Under the pieces are notes generated by a model. That model saw only the letters and a list, made by a program, of their open reading frames with translations. It made no database searches and was not told the origin of the DNA. The position numbers and the translations under genes were made by a program. A stretch of DNA of 64,000 nucleotides from Variovorax gracilis. Lineage in GTDB: Bacteria; Pseudomonadota; Gammaproteobacteria; Burkholderiales; Burkholderiaceae_C. The stretch covers positions 1-64,000 of the forward strand of contig NZ_JASZYF010000026.1 of assembly GCF_030317115.1 (NCBI RefSeq), read 5' to 3'. Positions 1 through 8,467 of the stretch are shown one piece after another; the first letter of the stretch is position 1; each line of letters starts with the position of its first letter.

Positions 1-1
1 C

Positions 2-109
2 GTCAAGCCGCTGATCTCGGCCACGCTGTCCTACCGCGATTCGGCGCGCGCCTTTGCGCTCGCAGCCGACCGGTCGCAGGCGATGAAGGTCCTCCTGAAC
101 TTCGATTGA
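2..109 (+). CDS. C-terminal end of a zinc-type alcohol dehydrogenase (L-idonate 5-dehydrogenase-like), partial
   Basis: Only the last 35 codons lie in the window; the gene begins before base 1 and ends at a TGA at 107-109. The visible end (ISATLSYRDSARAFALAADR, then QAMKVLLNFD) resembles the C-terminal helix and strand of medium-chain zinc dehydrogenases of the L-idonate/sorbitol type, where a helix carrying A-F-x-L-A-x-D-R is followed by a final K-V-x-L strand. Membership of the medium-chain dehydrogenase superfamily is fairly secure, but the substrate cannot be told from this fragment. The next 150 bases hold no recognisable gene. Confidence 0.55.
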   Translation, partial: VKPLISATLSYRDSARAFALAADRSQAMKVLLNFD

Positions 110-239
110 GCACGCACTTGGCCTGCCACTCGAGCTCGACCGCTGCGGGAAGTTCGCCATCATCGAATGCAGCACATAGTGCGTAGGAGTTCACGTTCCG
201 GCCTCGGAACAAGAAGAACTAGCGGAATACCAAAGTACT

Positions 240-256
240 ACCATTTCTAGAATGGT
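240..256. promoter_or_regulatory. Short inverted repeat just upstream of the small membrane protein gene
   Basis: ACCATT and AATGGT form perfect arms around a TCTAG spacer. The repeat ends three bases before the ATG at 260, so it covers where a ribosome site would be. It could be an operator or a small hairpin limiting translation. With arms of only six bases it may also be chance. Confidence 0.25.
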
Positions 257-259
257 GAC

Positions 260-472
260 ATGAACCGCAAGAACGAAAGCGACAGCGACAGCGACACCAA
301 CTTTGGATGGTGGGTGGACAAGCCCGATCGACAGGAGCGCCCCACCACTTTCCACGCCCCGCTTGGCAATGAACCCGGGCCGCAGGGCGGCTTCAGTTGG
401 GGTACGGCATTGCTCATCGTGCTCCTCATGATCGCGTTCATTTGGTCGGTGAAGTCTCTCGCCGGCTGGTGA
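260..472 (+). CDS. Small single-pass membrane protein, unknown function
   Basis: Predicted 70-residue protein. The first 45 residues are hydrophilic and rich in Ser, Asp and Asn (SDSDSDTNFGWWVDKPDR). A single hydrophobic segment follows at about 48-65 (TALLIVLLMIAFIWSV), which suggests a C-terminally anchored inner-membrane protein. No clear Shine-Dalgarno sequence precedes the ATG, and a short inverted repeat sits immediately upstream. Hydrophilic head plus one clean membrane segment argues for a real gene. I do not recognise the family and infer no function. Confidence 0.5.
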   Translation: MNRKNESDSDSDTNFGWWVDKPDRQERPTTFHAPLGNEPGPQGGFSWGTALLIVLLMIAFIWSVKSLAGW

Positions 473-701
473 ATCCGCCCCTCGGCCATGCGGGCCGAAC
501 CGCCTCCAAGTCGTGCGATCCCGGCTGCTTGCCTGCTTGACTCTTCCCTGAGAAACCGGGGTCCGCGGGGCTTCGGCATTCGGGCGCCCGCAAACCTAAT
601 GTTTACGTACAAACCCGGTTTCCTCGCCGTGTGTGCGCGGCGCAGACTCGCGCCCCTGCGCTGCCACCGCGCGTCGCGTCACCGCCATGAAGGAGACGAG
701 C

Positions 702-2462
702 ATGAGGAACCGAGCCACCGCAGTGCGTCGAATCAGGCATCGCAAGGCGCCGGGCCTGCGTGCAGCGTGCGCCCTGTGCGTCGCGGCATTGGCCGGTACG
801 GCACAGGCCGCTTGGGACTGTGCCAGCCTGGTGGCCGTCACCACTGGCGACGCGACGATCACGTCCGCCACCCTGACCGATCCCCCGGCCGTGATCGGCG
901 GTGCCACGGTGGCCGTCCAGTTCTGCCGGGTCCAGGGCATCGCGCGGCCCTCCTCCGATTCGGAGATCAAGTTCGAGGTGTGGCTGCCACCGTCTGCGGG
1001 TGACTGGAACAGACGCATGAAGGTCAACGGCACCGGTGGCTATGCGGGCTCGATCCCGTACGCGAGGCTGGCGCAGGACGTGGCCGACGGCATCGTGAGC
1101 GCGGGCAGCAACATGGGCCACGACGGTGGCGAATCGGCAAGCTGGACGCTCAACCGCCCCGAGAAGGTCAAGGACTGGGGCTTGCGCGCGCACTACTCGG
1201 TGGCGACGGCGGCCAAGGCATTGAGCAACGCCTTCTATGCCGAGCCCGTGAGGTACTCGTACTTCGAGGGGTGCTCCAACGGCGGGCGGCAGGCGCTCAT
1301 GATGGCGCAGAACTACCCGGAGCTTTTCGACGGCATCGTGGCCGGTGCGCCGTCGAACTTCTACCCCGACCTGCTGATGTGGCTGCTCTGGACGGGCAAG
1401 AACCTGACGCCCAGCGCCCCTTTCGGTCCGCCTTCGGTCAGCACGGCGAAGCGCCAGGCAGTCACACAGCGCGTGCTGCAGGCCTGCGATGCACTCGACG
1501 GCGCGACCGACGGCCAGATCACCAACCCGCGCGCATGCCGCTTCGACATCGACAACCTCGGGCCGAGCGGCGACGGCACGCTCACCGCGACGGAGCTTGC
1601 GGTCTTCAAGGCCATGTATGCGGGGACCACCAGCGAAGCGGGCGTACAGCGCTACACCGGCGCGCGACTGGGCTCGGAGGCCGACTGGAATCCCCTGTTC
1701 GCCGATAACGGCGGCTATGGTCCGTTCATCGGCCACTACGTGTATGCACAGGAGAGTCCGCCATTCGACTGGCGGCGCGACATCAACTTCTCCAGCGTGT
1801 ACGACACCGTGAAGCAGGCGCTGACGCCTGTCACCGCGGCACCCAGCCCCGACCTGCGCGCGTTCACCCGACGTGGCGGCAAGATCATCCAGTACCACGG
1901 ATGGAATGACTCGGTCGTGGCGCCCGACGGGTCGATCGGCTACTACTACGCGCTCACCCAGTTCGAGTGGCTGAAGTCACTGCCGCCCAGGCTGGCCGAC
2001 CGGCTCATCGACGAACTGTCCCCGCAAGCCGTCGAAGCCACGGCGCTCGTGTTCGGGCGCAAGGTGCGGGAGTACCACCGGTTGTTCATGCTGCCCGCCG
2101 TGGGCCACTGCGGCGGCAGCACGGGTCCGAGCGCGATCGGCGGCGGTGCACCCGAGCCACCGAAGGCATATCGCAACGCGGACACACATGTGGTCAGTGC
2201 CGTGATCAAGTGGGTAGAGGAAGGCGTGGCGCCCGAGAAGATCGTTGCCTCCGCCTTCGACGCCAATGGCGGCGTGGTCCGTCAGCGCCCGGTGTGTCCC
2301 TATCCTGCGCAGGCCGTGTATGAGAACGGAGGCGATCTCAACAGCGCCTCCAGCTTCACCTGCAAGACGCCTCACCCGAGGGATATCAACGTCGAAGCGG
2401 GCGACATGCTGCACATCCGCAATTCGTTGACGCAGCGAGGATTGCTGTTGCCGCACCGGTAG
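702..2462 (+). CDS. Secreted tannase/feruloyl esterase family protein
   Basis: About 586 residues. The ATG at 702 is preferred over upstream ATGs because AAGGAG lies six bases before it and because it leaves a clean signal peptide (hydrophobic AACALCVAALAG, cleavage after AQA). The family is the tannase/feruloyl esterase alpha/beta hydrolases, which cleave esters of gallic, ferulic or related aromatic acids. The nucleophile motif CSNGG has its serine at about residue 192, followed by PELFDGIVAGAPSNF, which is typical of the family. The acid is expected in HGWNDSVVAP and the base in VGHCGG. Family assignment is strong; whether the ester is a tannin, a feruloyl sugar or a synthetic diester cannot be told. 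The gene lies just upstream of a tyrosinase, so both could act on plant phenolics, which is inference. Confidence 0.88.
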   Translation: MRNRATAVRRIRHRKAPGLRAACALCVAALAGTAQAAWDCASLVAVTTGDATITSATLTDPPAVIGGATVAVQFCRVQGIARPSSDSEIKFEVWLPPSAGDWNRRMKVNGTGGYAGSIPYARLAQDVADGIVSAGSNMGHDGGESASWTLNRPEKVKDWGLRAHYSVATAAKALSNAFYAEPVRYSYFEGCSNGGRQALMMAQNYPELFDGIVAGAPSNFYPDLLMWLLWTGKNLTPSAPFGPPSVSTAKRQAVTQRVLQACDALDGATDGQITNPRACRFDIDNLGPSGDGTLTATELAVFKAMYAGTTSEAGVQRYTGARLGSEADWNPLFADNGGYGPFIGHYVYAQESPPFDWRRDINFSSVYDTVKQALTPVTAAPSPDLRAFTRRGGKIIQYHGWNDSVVAPDGSIGYYYALTQFEWLKSLPPRLADRLIDELSPQAVEATALVFGRKVREYHRLFMLPAVGHCGGSTGPSAIGGGAPEPPKAYRNADTHVVSAVIKWVEEGVAPEKIVASAFDANGGVVRQRPVCPYPAQAVYENGGDLNSASSFTCKTPHPRDINVEAGDMLHIRNSLTQRGLLLPHR

Positions 2463-2566
2463 CTCTGCGGGTCTGCCCACCTCCCCTCCTCCCTGGGAGG
2501 GATGCGCGAGTTCGCCGGATGGGCGACAACCGACACCGTCGGCCCATTCAGGTACAGGAGCTGGAA

Positions 2567-4009
2567 ATGGATCTTCTGTTCCAGATGCATTCCCCTCAAC
2601 GTCGCGGCTTCATCAAGGGTTTGGCCGACGCTGCGCTTGGCCTGTTCGTGGCAACGAGCCTGGGGGGCTGCGAAGCGCTTCTTCAGAAGATTCGGGACCG
2701 CCCCACCCGGCGAAGGCTGACCGCCACTTCCGCAGCCGCACAGGCTGACCTGCAGACGTATCGCTCCGCGGTGCAAGCGATGAAAGCGTTGCCTGCGAGC
2801 GATGGCCGCAGTTGGGCCGCGCAGGCTGCGATCCACGGGAGCGTCACCGGCGGCTTCAACTTCTGCCAGCACGGCACTCCACACTTTTTTTCGTGGCACC
2901 GCGCCTACCTGTTCTTCCTGGAAGACATCTGCAGGGGACTGACCGGAGAGAGCCGCTTCGCCCTGCCTTACTGGAACTGGAACCAGGACGGACAAATGGA
3001 TCCGGCCTTCACGGTGGCCGGCAGCCCGCTGTTCCACCCACGCAACGTCACCAACCTCACCGGGTTCGCGCCAGTTTCGAACACGTCGCTCGACCCTATC
3101 CTGGACGATCCAAACTTCCTCACCTTCAGCGGTACGCTCGAGGGCCCGCACGGAGACGTCCATGTCCGCATTGGCCAGGACATGCGCACGGGAGGCTCGG
3201 CCATCGATCCGGTGTTCTGGATGCACCATTGCATGATCGACTACTGCTGGGCCAAATGGAACCTCGAGCTCGGCTTCGACAATCCGAACGACGCGAGCTG
3301 GGTCGCAACTTCTTGGAATCACTTCTTCCGCAGGGATGGAAGCCCGGTGACAATGACTGCGGGAGCGACGACGCTGATGCCACTGTTGTCTTACCAGTAT
3401 GAACCCAGCGCGATCGGCACCCATGCAGTCGCGGCAGAGGTTCGCGCGGCAGAAGACTTTGCGCAACTTCGGCGCCGCGTAGAGGCTGGTGCTCCAGTGC
3501 AGTTGGATATCCGCCAGCGGTTCCTGATTGCCGAAACCGTTCAAACGCCCATAGGCAGACCGTACTCGAGCCCTCCTGTGACGCAAGCATCGGCGTTGAC
3601 GGGCCTGCTGACCGAACGCGATCCGGCGAGCAACCTGTTCCTGAACGTGGAGTACGCGCGCTTCCCGGAGGCCAACGACTTTTTCGTGCGGGTGTTCGTC
3701 AATTTGCCGGGCGCGAACGCGGCAACGCCGACCACGGACGTGCACTACGCCGGCAGCCTTTCCTTCTTTGGCAGCCCTGGCGGAAGGCACGAGCAGATGC
3801 ATGCGACCAAGCACCTTGTCAATGTCACGCAAACACTGCGCGCCCTGATGCAGCGCGGGGAGTTGCGTGAAGGGTCACCCGTCACGGTGCAACTCGTGGC
3901 CGTACCTGCCGACGCACAGTTCCGGCGACCGGATCTGGTTCTTCAGCTCAACAGGATCGAGTTGCTGGCCACTCCCATTCGCGTCACGAAGCCAGCCGGG
4001 TCCCGTTAG
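2567..4009 (+). CDS. Tyrosinase-family (type 3 copper) oxidase, predicted Tat-exported lipoprotein
   Basis: The start at 2567 follows AGGAG by six bases. The N-terminus has a twin-arginine motif (QRRGFIK, residues 11-17) and a hydrophobic stretch ending in LGGC, so Cys35 is a likely lipidation site; together these suggest a folded copper enzyme exported by Tat and anchored as a lipoprotein. Copper A ligands fit His90, His102 and His111 (CQHGTPHFFSWHRAYLFFLE gives the normal nine-residue step). Copper B ligands fit His195 and His199 (GPHGDVH) and His220 (DPVFWMHH). Cys100 lies two residues before His102, the position of the Cys-His thioether bridge known in fungal and plant enzymes. The C-terminal half (about 250-480) is unassigned. 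Reaction by family: oxygen-dependent oxidation of phenols or catechols to quinones. It is the first gene of a packed four-gene unit. Confidence 0.88.
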   Translation: MDLLFQMHSPQRRGFIKGLADAALGLFVATSLGGCEALLQKIRDRPTRRRLTATSAAAQADLQTYRSAVQAMKALPASDGRSWAAQAAIHGSVTGGFNFCQHGTPHFFSWHRAYLFFLEDICRGLTGESRFALPYWNWNQDGQMDPAFTVAGSPLFHPRNVTNLTGFAPVSNTSLDPILDDPNFLTFSGTLEGPHGDVHVRIGQDMRTGGSAIDPVFWMHHCMIDYCWAKWNLELGFDNPNDASWVATSWNHFFRRDGSPVTMTAGATTLMPLLSYQYEPSAIGTHAVAAEVRAAEDFAQLRRRVEAGAPVQLDIRQRFLIAETVQTPIGRPYSSPPVTQASALTGLLTERDPASNLFLNVEYARFPEANDFFVRVFVNLPGANAATPTTDVHYAGSLSFFGSPGGRHEQMHATKHLVNVTQTLRALMQRGELREGSPVTVQLVAVPADAQFRRPDLVLQLNRIELLATPIRVTKPAGSR

Positions 4010-4047
4010 CTCCCGGTACCCATCGTGCGCACGCACTCGGAGGCAGC

Positions 4048-4995
4048 ATGGCACTTGTGACACGCTTCGACACGCCGGCATCGCTGCTCGATCTGCCCGC
4101 CGGTTCGCCGTTCTACGACAACTGGCATGCGTTCATTGCCGGAAGGCTCAACGCCAGCACCCCGGGCAGCCCTGGCGGCGAGTTCTACGACGCGAGCGAA
4201 ACCAACGTGGCGGTGGCGGCGCAGCACCGCATCACGTGGATGGCGTTCCCGCGCGCACTGCTGGTCTACGGGCATCGTGACGACCGTCAGATCGCCTTTA
4301 CCCTCGGCGAAAACCGCGACGTGCAGGAGGAGTACTGCGAATGGCATGTGGAGAGAAACGGCGCGGGCAAGATTCGCAAGGTCAGCTTTGTCACCGAAAC
4401 ACCCGAGTACTTCGAGCACTTGTGGGCAGTGGATCCAGCGCGCGTCGTCGCACTCTATCGAACGCTCGTGAGCCCGGCAGTTGTTCAGGCCGATCTGGCC
4501 GGCCCCGGAGGTTCGTACAACCGCCGCAACCACTGGAACCATGCCGACGGCATCGTTCACCTCATCCAGACCATCAACACGCTCAGCGCTGCACTCGGCC
4601 TGTCGCAGGGCAGCGTCAACAGCGGCGGCGCCCGCGACAACTACGAGCACAGTCCCGGACCGCGGACGTCGGTCGATCCGCGAGTCGCGATGGACATTTC
4701 CGCGCTCGCGCGGCGGGGCCTGTCGATCACGCTGCGCGAACCGATCGGCCTCTATATCACCCACTGGGATGACACCGGTTGGGCCCGGCCCGACGGCAGC
4801 CCGGTGGGCGACTACTGGCGCGTCGTCCGCGGCAGCCCGGGGATGGTGCTGCGGCTGGAGTACGAGGTGCCGGCGAGCGAGGGGTTCGTCGTTGGTGACA
4901 TACGGATAGGCGGGCGGCAGGTCGAGTTCGGTGGCCAGCTCGCGGAACATGTGACGGTCATGGTGGCGGGCATCGCCGGCGGGAGAATTCGATGA
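4048..4995 (+). CDS. Conserved hypothetical protein linked to tyrosinase and DyP-like peroxidase
   Basis: 315 residues, no signal peptide or membrane segment. I recognise only a loose resemblance to unnamed bacterial proteins. Visible features are an aromatic, acidic middle (TPEYFEHLWAVDP), a Asn/His-rich stretch GGSYNRRNHWNHADGIVHLI near the centre, and a C-terminal beta-rich part with DYWRVVRGSPGMVLRLEYEV. GAGG precedes the ATG. The stop overlaps the start of the DyP-like gene (ATGA at 4992-4995), so the two are probably translationally coupled and made in step. The coupling suggests a partner or second enzyme for the peroxidase; no reaction can be named. Confidence 0.75.
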   Translation: MALVTRFDTPASLLDLPAGSPFYDNWHAFIAGRLNASTPGSPGGEFYDASETNVAVAAQHRITWMAFPRALLVYGHRDDRQIAFTLGENRDVQEEYCEWHVERNGAGKIRKVSFVTETPEYFEHLWAVDPARVVALYRTLVSPAVVQADLAGPGGSYNRRNHWNHADGIVHLIQTINTLSAALGLSQGSVNSGGARDNYEHSPGPRTSVDPRVAMDISALARRGLSITLREPIGLYITHWDDTGWARPDGSPVGDYWRVVRGSPGMVLRLEYEVPASEGFVVGDIRIGGRQVEFGGQLAEHVTVMVAGIAGGRIR

Positions 4996-6770
4996 AGAAG
5001 ACAGCGCCCCGTTCCAGGCAGCCCAGCCTGCAGGCAAGCGCCCTCCCCCAGCCGGAGGCTCTGGTGCCTGACGTGAAGCTGGGCGAGTCGGTCGCGCCCA
5101 AACTCCTGGAGCAACTCGCCGACATCCCACTCATCCTGCCCAAGGGGATCCATCTACCCGGCCTGGGGGGCGTCTTCGAGTCCGATGTGCCCGGCGAGCC
5201 TGAGCCGGTCTACGCACCCAAGCAGCGCGGCAACATTCAAGGGAACGTCATTCCCGGCTTCAACAAGGACCACCAGCACTATTTGTTCTTTCGTCTTGGC
5301 AAGGTGGGTCAGTCGAAGCATTTCCTGCGATGGATACATCCGCTTGTTTCGTCAATGGACGACGTGCTCTCGTTCGTTCGCGCGTTCCGCGCCATGCGGC
5401 GCAGGCTCGGTGTGTCGGACCCGCCCATGTGCAGTACGTGGGTCAACATCGCGTTCTCGTGCCATGCCATTGCGCAGTTGGTCGGCAAGGACGACGCGGC
5501 TGCCTTCGGCGACCAGAGTTTTCGCCAGGGACTCGCGGCGCGCTCGACCTTTCTCGGCGACCCGACCAGCCCGCGCCATCCCGGTCACGCGAAGCATTGG
5601 AAGGTGGGAGGGCCACGCAACGAAGCCGATGTGCTGGTGATCGTGGCAGCAGACCATCCATCCCACCTCGAGACCATGGTCGATGCCATCAAGGCCGAGG
5701 CAGCGCGCAACACCCTCAAGCTGCTGTTCGAACAGCGCGGCGACACGCTCCCCGGCCGGCTTCGCGGGCATGAGCATTTCGGCTTCAAGGATGGTGTGTC
5801 ACAGCCCGGAGTACGTGGCAAGGTCTCGGCGGCGCCCGGCGACTACATCACACCGCGCTATGTCGATCCCGCCGATCCGCGAGCAGCGTTCATGGCGCGA
5901 CCCGGACAGATACTGGTCTGGCCGGGTGAATTCCTCCTGGGCGAGCCGCGCCAGGCGACCGAGAGCCTGGTTGCGCAAGCCCCTGGAGCCAGCAATTTTC
6001 CACGCTGGGCGGCGCTAGGCTCCTACCTGGTGAGTCGCCGCCTGCGGCAGGACGTGCCTGCCTTCTGGGGATTCGTGGGCGCGGCGAGTGGTGCACTGGG
6101 CCTGCCCCCCATGCAATTTGCCTCCCAACTCGTTGGCAGGTGGCCCAGCGGCGCACCGGTGATGCGCACACCAGCCAGCGACAACGCCACGCTCGCCGGC
6201 GATGAATGGGCCAACAACCACTTCATCTACAACGATCCGACCCGGCCGATCCCCTTGCGCCCCATCCCCGGCTACACCGGCGACGGCTTCGCGCAGGCAG
6301 GAGCGGACATGCTCGGACTCGTCTGCCCGCATTTCGCGCACATACGAAAGAGCAACCCCCGCGACATCGCAACCGACCTGGGCAAACCGGCTGACACGCT
6401 GATGCGCTTTCTGCTGCGTCGCGGCATCCCGTTCGGTCCGGCCATTGCGGGCGTCAAGCGCCCGCCGTCCAAGCTGCTCGAAGCCGAGCGGGGCCTGATG
6501 TTCATTTCATACGGCGCAACGATCGAACAGCAGTTCGAGTTCCTCACGCGCCGATGGGTCAACAGTCCAGTGCAGCCCAACTTCGGCGGCCACGATCCGG
6601 TGATAGGGCAGCACGACGTGCGCGGTGTTCGGGACCGCTTCATCGATATGCCCCTTCCATCGGGCGGCAGCCAACGGGTGCAGCTGTGCGACGAGTGGGT
6701 GGTGGCGACCGGCGGCGGATACTTTTTCTCTCCCCCCATCGAGGCCATTGCAGGGGTGCTCGCGGCATGA
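4992..6770 (+). CDS. DyP-like haem peroxidase family protein (tyrosinase-linked)
   Basis: 592 residues, beginning in an ATGA overlap with the upstream gene. The GxxDG signature is present as GFKDG (residues 264-268), with Asp267 in the place of the catalytic acid of dye-decolourising peroxidases. CPHFAHIRKSNPRD holds the expected proximal haem histidine, His450. A distal arginine is likely in FLLRRGIPFG, followed by GLMFISYGATIEQQFEF, a typical DyP C-terminal segment. It is longer than standard DyPs (about 300-450), with about 80 extra N-terminal residues and an insertion between the two halves. There is no Tat signal, so it is probably cytoplasmic, unlike the exported tyrosinase two genes upstream. 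It is paralogous to the protein at 43810-45270. The substrate is unknown. Confidence 0.85.
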   Translation: MKKTAPRSRQPSLQASALPQPEALVPDVKLGESVAPKLLEQLADIPLILPKGIHLPGLGGVFESDVPGEPEPVYAPKQRGNIQGNVIPGFNKDHQHYLFFRLGKVGQSKHFLRWIHPLVSSMDDVLSFVRAFRAMRRRLGVSDPPMCSTWVNIAFSCHAIAQLVGKDDAAAFGDQSFRQGLAARSTFLGDPTSPRHPGHAKHWKVGGPRNEADVLVIVAADHPSHLETMVDAIKAEAARNTLKLLFEQRGDTLPGRLRGHEHFGFKDGVSQPGVRGKVSAAPGDYITPRYVDPADPRAAFMARPGQILVWPGEFLLGEPRQATESLVAQAPGASNFPRWAALGSYLVSRRLRQDVPAFWGFVGAASGALGLPPMQFASQLVGRWPSGAPVMRTPASDNATLAGDEWANNHFIYNDPTRPIPLRPIPGYTGDGFAQAGADMLGLVCPHFAHIRKSNPRDIATDLGKPADTLMRFLLRRGIPFGPAIAGVKRPPSKLLEAERGLMFISYGATIEQQFEFLTRRWVNSPVQPNFGGHDPVIGQHDVRGVRDRFIDMPLPSGGSQRVQLCDEWVVATGGGYFFSPPIEAIAGVLAA

Positions 6771-8467
6771 ATATCAAGGGCATCGCACTGTGCACCCTTG
6801 CGGTCGCCATTTCCTCCGGCTTGGCTGGTTGCCACGACAAGGGCGACGGCGAGTCGGCCCGGGCCTCGCCCTCCTCCGCTGCCGGGAAAAGCGATTCCGC
6901 CCCAGCGAAGATCGCGGCCGCTGCCGTTCCCAGGACTTACGCGATCGCCCGGGTAGTGAACGCCGAGCTTGCCGGCAGCACGCCCATGGACCGAATGACG
7001 AAGGCCACGCTCCATGTCGTGGAGACCGGCGCTTCGGCCGCCCCACCCAAGGCGATCGACCTCGGAACCCTTCCCATGAGCATGTTCGGCCCGCCGAACG
7101 CCAGCACCACGCAAGCCTTCACCGTGGACCGGGCGGCACGCGCCTACACCTACGACGGAGAAGCCATGGCGATCTTCGTGAAGGGTGGCAAGGTGTTCAA
7201 GGTCGATCTGCGCTCGGACCTGCCTCGTGAACCCGTGCAGATTTCCTCGCTGTCCACCGCGTGCAGGCTTTCGTTCGACCTCGAGACCCTGCGGGTGAGC
7301 GCCGACGGACGGGATGCCTGGATCAAGGTCGATGCGCAAGACGCCAACGGGTCCTGCGACCTGTCGCCCCGTGCCGCCGACCCGAGCAATCGGAGGACTG
7401 TGTTCGTGCGATCCACCATGACGGCCACGACGCCGCCGCTGGCAGGCCTTCCCGGGACGTACGTGGATGCACTTGACGACGGGGCCCTCACGACGCTGGC
7501 GTTCGTCCTCTCGACGCAGGATGGCCTGGAGCTCTTTCGACCCGACTTCAGCCGCATCGGGAAAGTGGAAGGCGCATCCGGCGTGCGCAGCATTCAGTTG
7601 ATGGGCTACGACTACTCGACGCTGCAGGCAAGCTACTACCGGGTCGACGGAAAGCTGCGACGCCTGGCGTGGACCGCAACGACCGCCACACTGGCGGAGC
7701 CGACCTACTCCTTCACCCGGCCCGATTTCGGGCAGCGCAACCCCACGGGGCATGCGGACAAGGAAAACTTCTACTTCGGGGACGGCGACAAGCTGATGAA
7801 GGTTTCGGGAACCGGGTCGCCGTCCATGATCGCTACGGTGGCGGCGCCGCCGATCTACGCGGTTTTCGTCTCGGACAGCCATCTGGCGCTGTGGCACGCG
7901 GATCCGGCGCAGCCCCGGGTTCCGAATGCGGCCACCGCGATCGGCAAGGACGGCAGCGGCGCCTTCACCGTGCGCGCTGCGGCCCCATTGGGCGCCTCCG
8001 CGAACCGCATGATTTACCGCGCAGGCGCCGTCACTCACGCCGTCGGGTTCGACGGCAAGGACGACATCGTGCTTGGCGCGCATCCAGAGCGCGATGCCAT
8101 GGTGCTGCGAAGGGAGCGAGTGGCCGATCGGGCTCCGCTGGACAGCTACGTCGCCTGCGTCCCCAGCGCAGCCATCGACAAGCAATGCGGCAACGGGAAG
8201 ATCGTGCAGACCGACCTCGAGTCGCTCACACCGATCGAGATCGGCTCGGTCGCCCACGGCGGCCACTACGCGGCGGTTTCGATCCTCTTCGGAACGGGGA
8301 CGATGGGCGCGCTCTTCCCTGCAGCGGCGTCGATTCCGTCATTCGTGGGCTACCGCGTCATGCTTCCGCGCGCTCAAGGCGGTGCGGCCGCGGCGCTGAC
8401 GGACCTGTATGCGTGGACGCCGGGCACGGCCGGATCGTTGCTGCGGCTGACCACGCAGGTTCAGTGA
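6767..8467 (+). CDS. Lipoprotein of unknown function, last gene of the tyrosinase/DyP unit
   Basis: 566 residues, starting in an ATGA overlap with the DyP-like gene. A short signal peptide ends in the lipobox LAGC with a charged DKGDGES stretch after the cysteine, so an outer-membrane-directed lipoprotein is likely. A low-complexity Ala/Ser linker leads to a long beta-rich body with recurring short blocks (for example YTYDGEAMAIFVKGGKVFKV and TGHADKENFYFGDGDKLMKV) that look like blades of a beta-propeller, though I cannot prove repeats by eye. No catalytic motif was found. Tight coupling to a peroxidase suggests a periplasmic partner or sensor of the same process. Confidence 0.75.
   Translation: MNIKGIALCTLAVAISSGLAGCHDKGDGESARASPSSAAGKSDSAPAKIAAAAVPRTYAIARVVNAELAGSTPMDRMTKATLHVVETGASAAPPKAIDLGTLPMSMFGPPNASTTQAFTVDRAARAYTYDGEAMAIFVKGGKVFKVDLRSDLPREPVQISSLSTACRLSFDLETLRVSADGRDAWIKVDAQDANGSCDLSPRAADPSNRRTVFVRSTMTATTPPLAGLPGTYVDALDDGALTTLAFVLSTQDGLELFRPDFSRIGKVEGASGVRSIQLMGYDYSTLQASYYRVDGKLRRLAWTATTATLAEPTYSFTRPDFGQRNPTGHADKENFYFGDGDKLMKVSGTGSPSMIATVAAPPIYAVFVSDSHLALWHADPAQPRVPNAATAIGKDGSGAFTVRAAAPLGASANRMIYRAGAVTHAVGFDGKDDIVLGAHPERDAMVLRRERVADRAPLDSYVACVPSAAIDKQCGNGKIVQTDLESLTPIEIGSVAHGGHYAAVSILFGTGTMGALFPAAASIPSFVGYRVMLPRAQGGAAAALTDLYAWTPGTAGSLLRLTTQVQ

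Noticed and set aside
603..1898. A long minus-strand open frame of 431 codons opposite the tannase gene
   Set aside because: It is a shadow of the high-GC coding strand: rich in Arg, Ala, His and Val, no family blocks, and opposed by a gene with a signal peptide, ribosome site and catalytic motifs.
2488..2500. CCTCCC-T-GGGAGG after the tannase stop as a terminator
   Set aside because: The arms leave a one-base loop and there is no T-run, and transcription probably continues to the tyrosinase gene.
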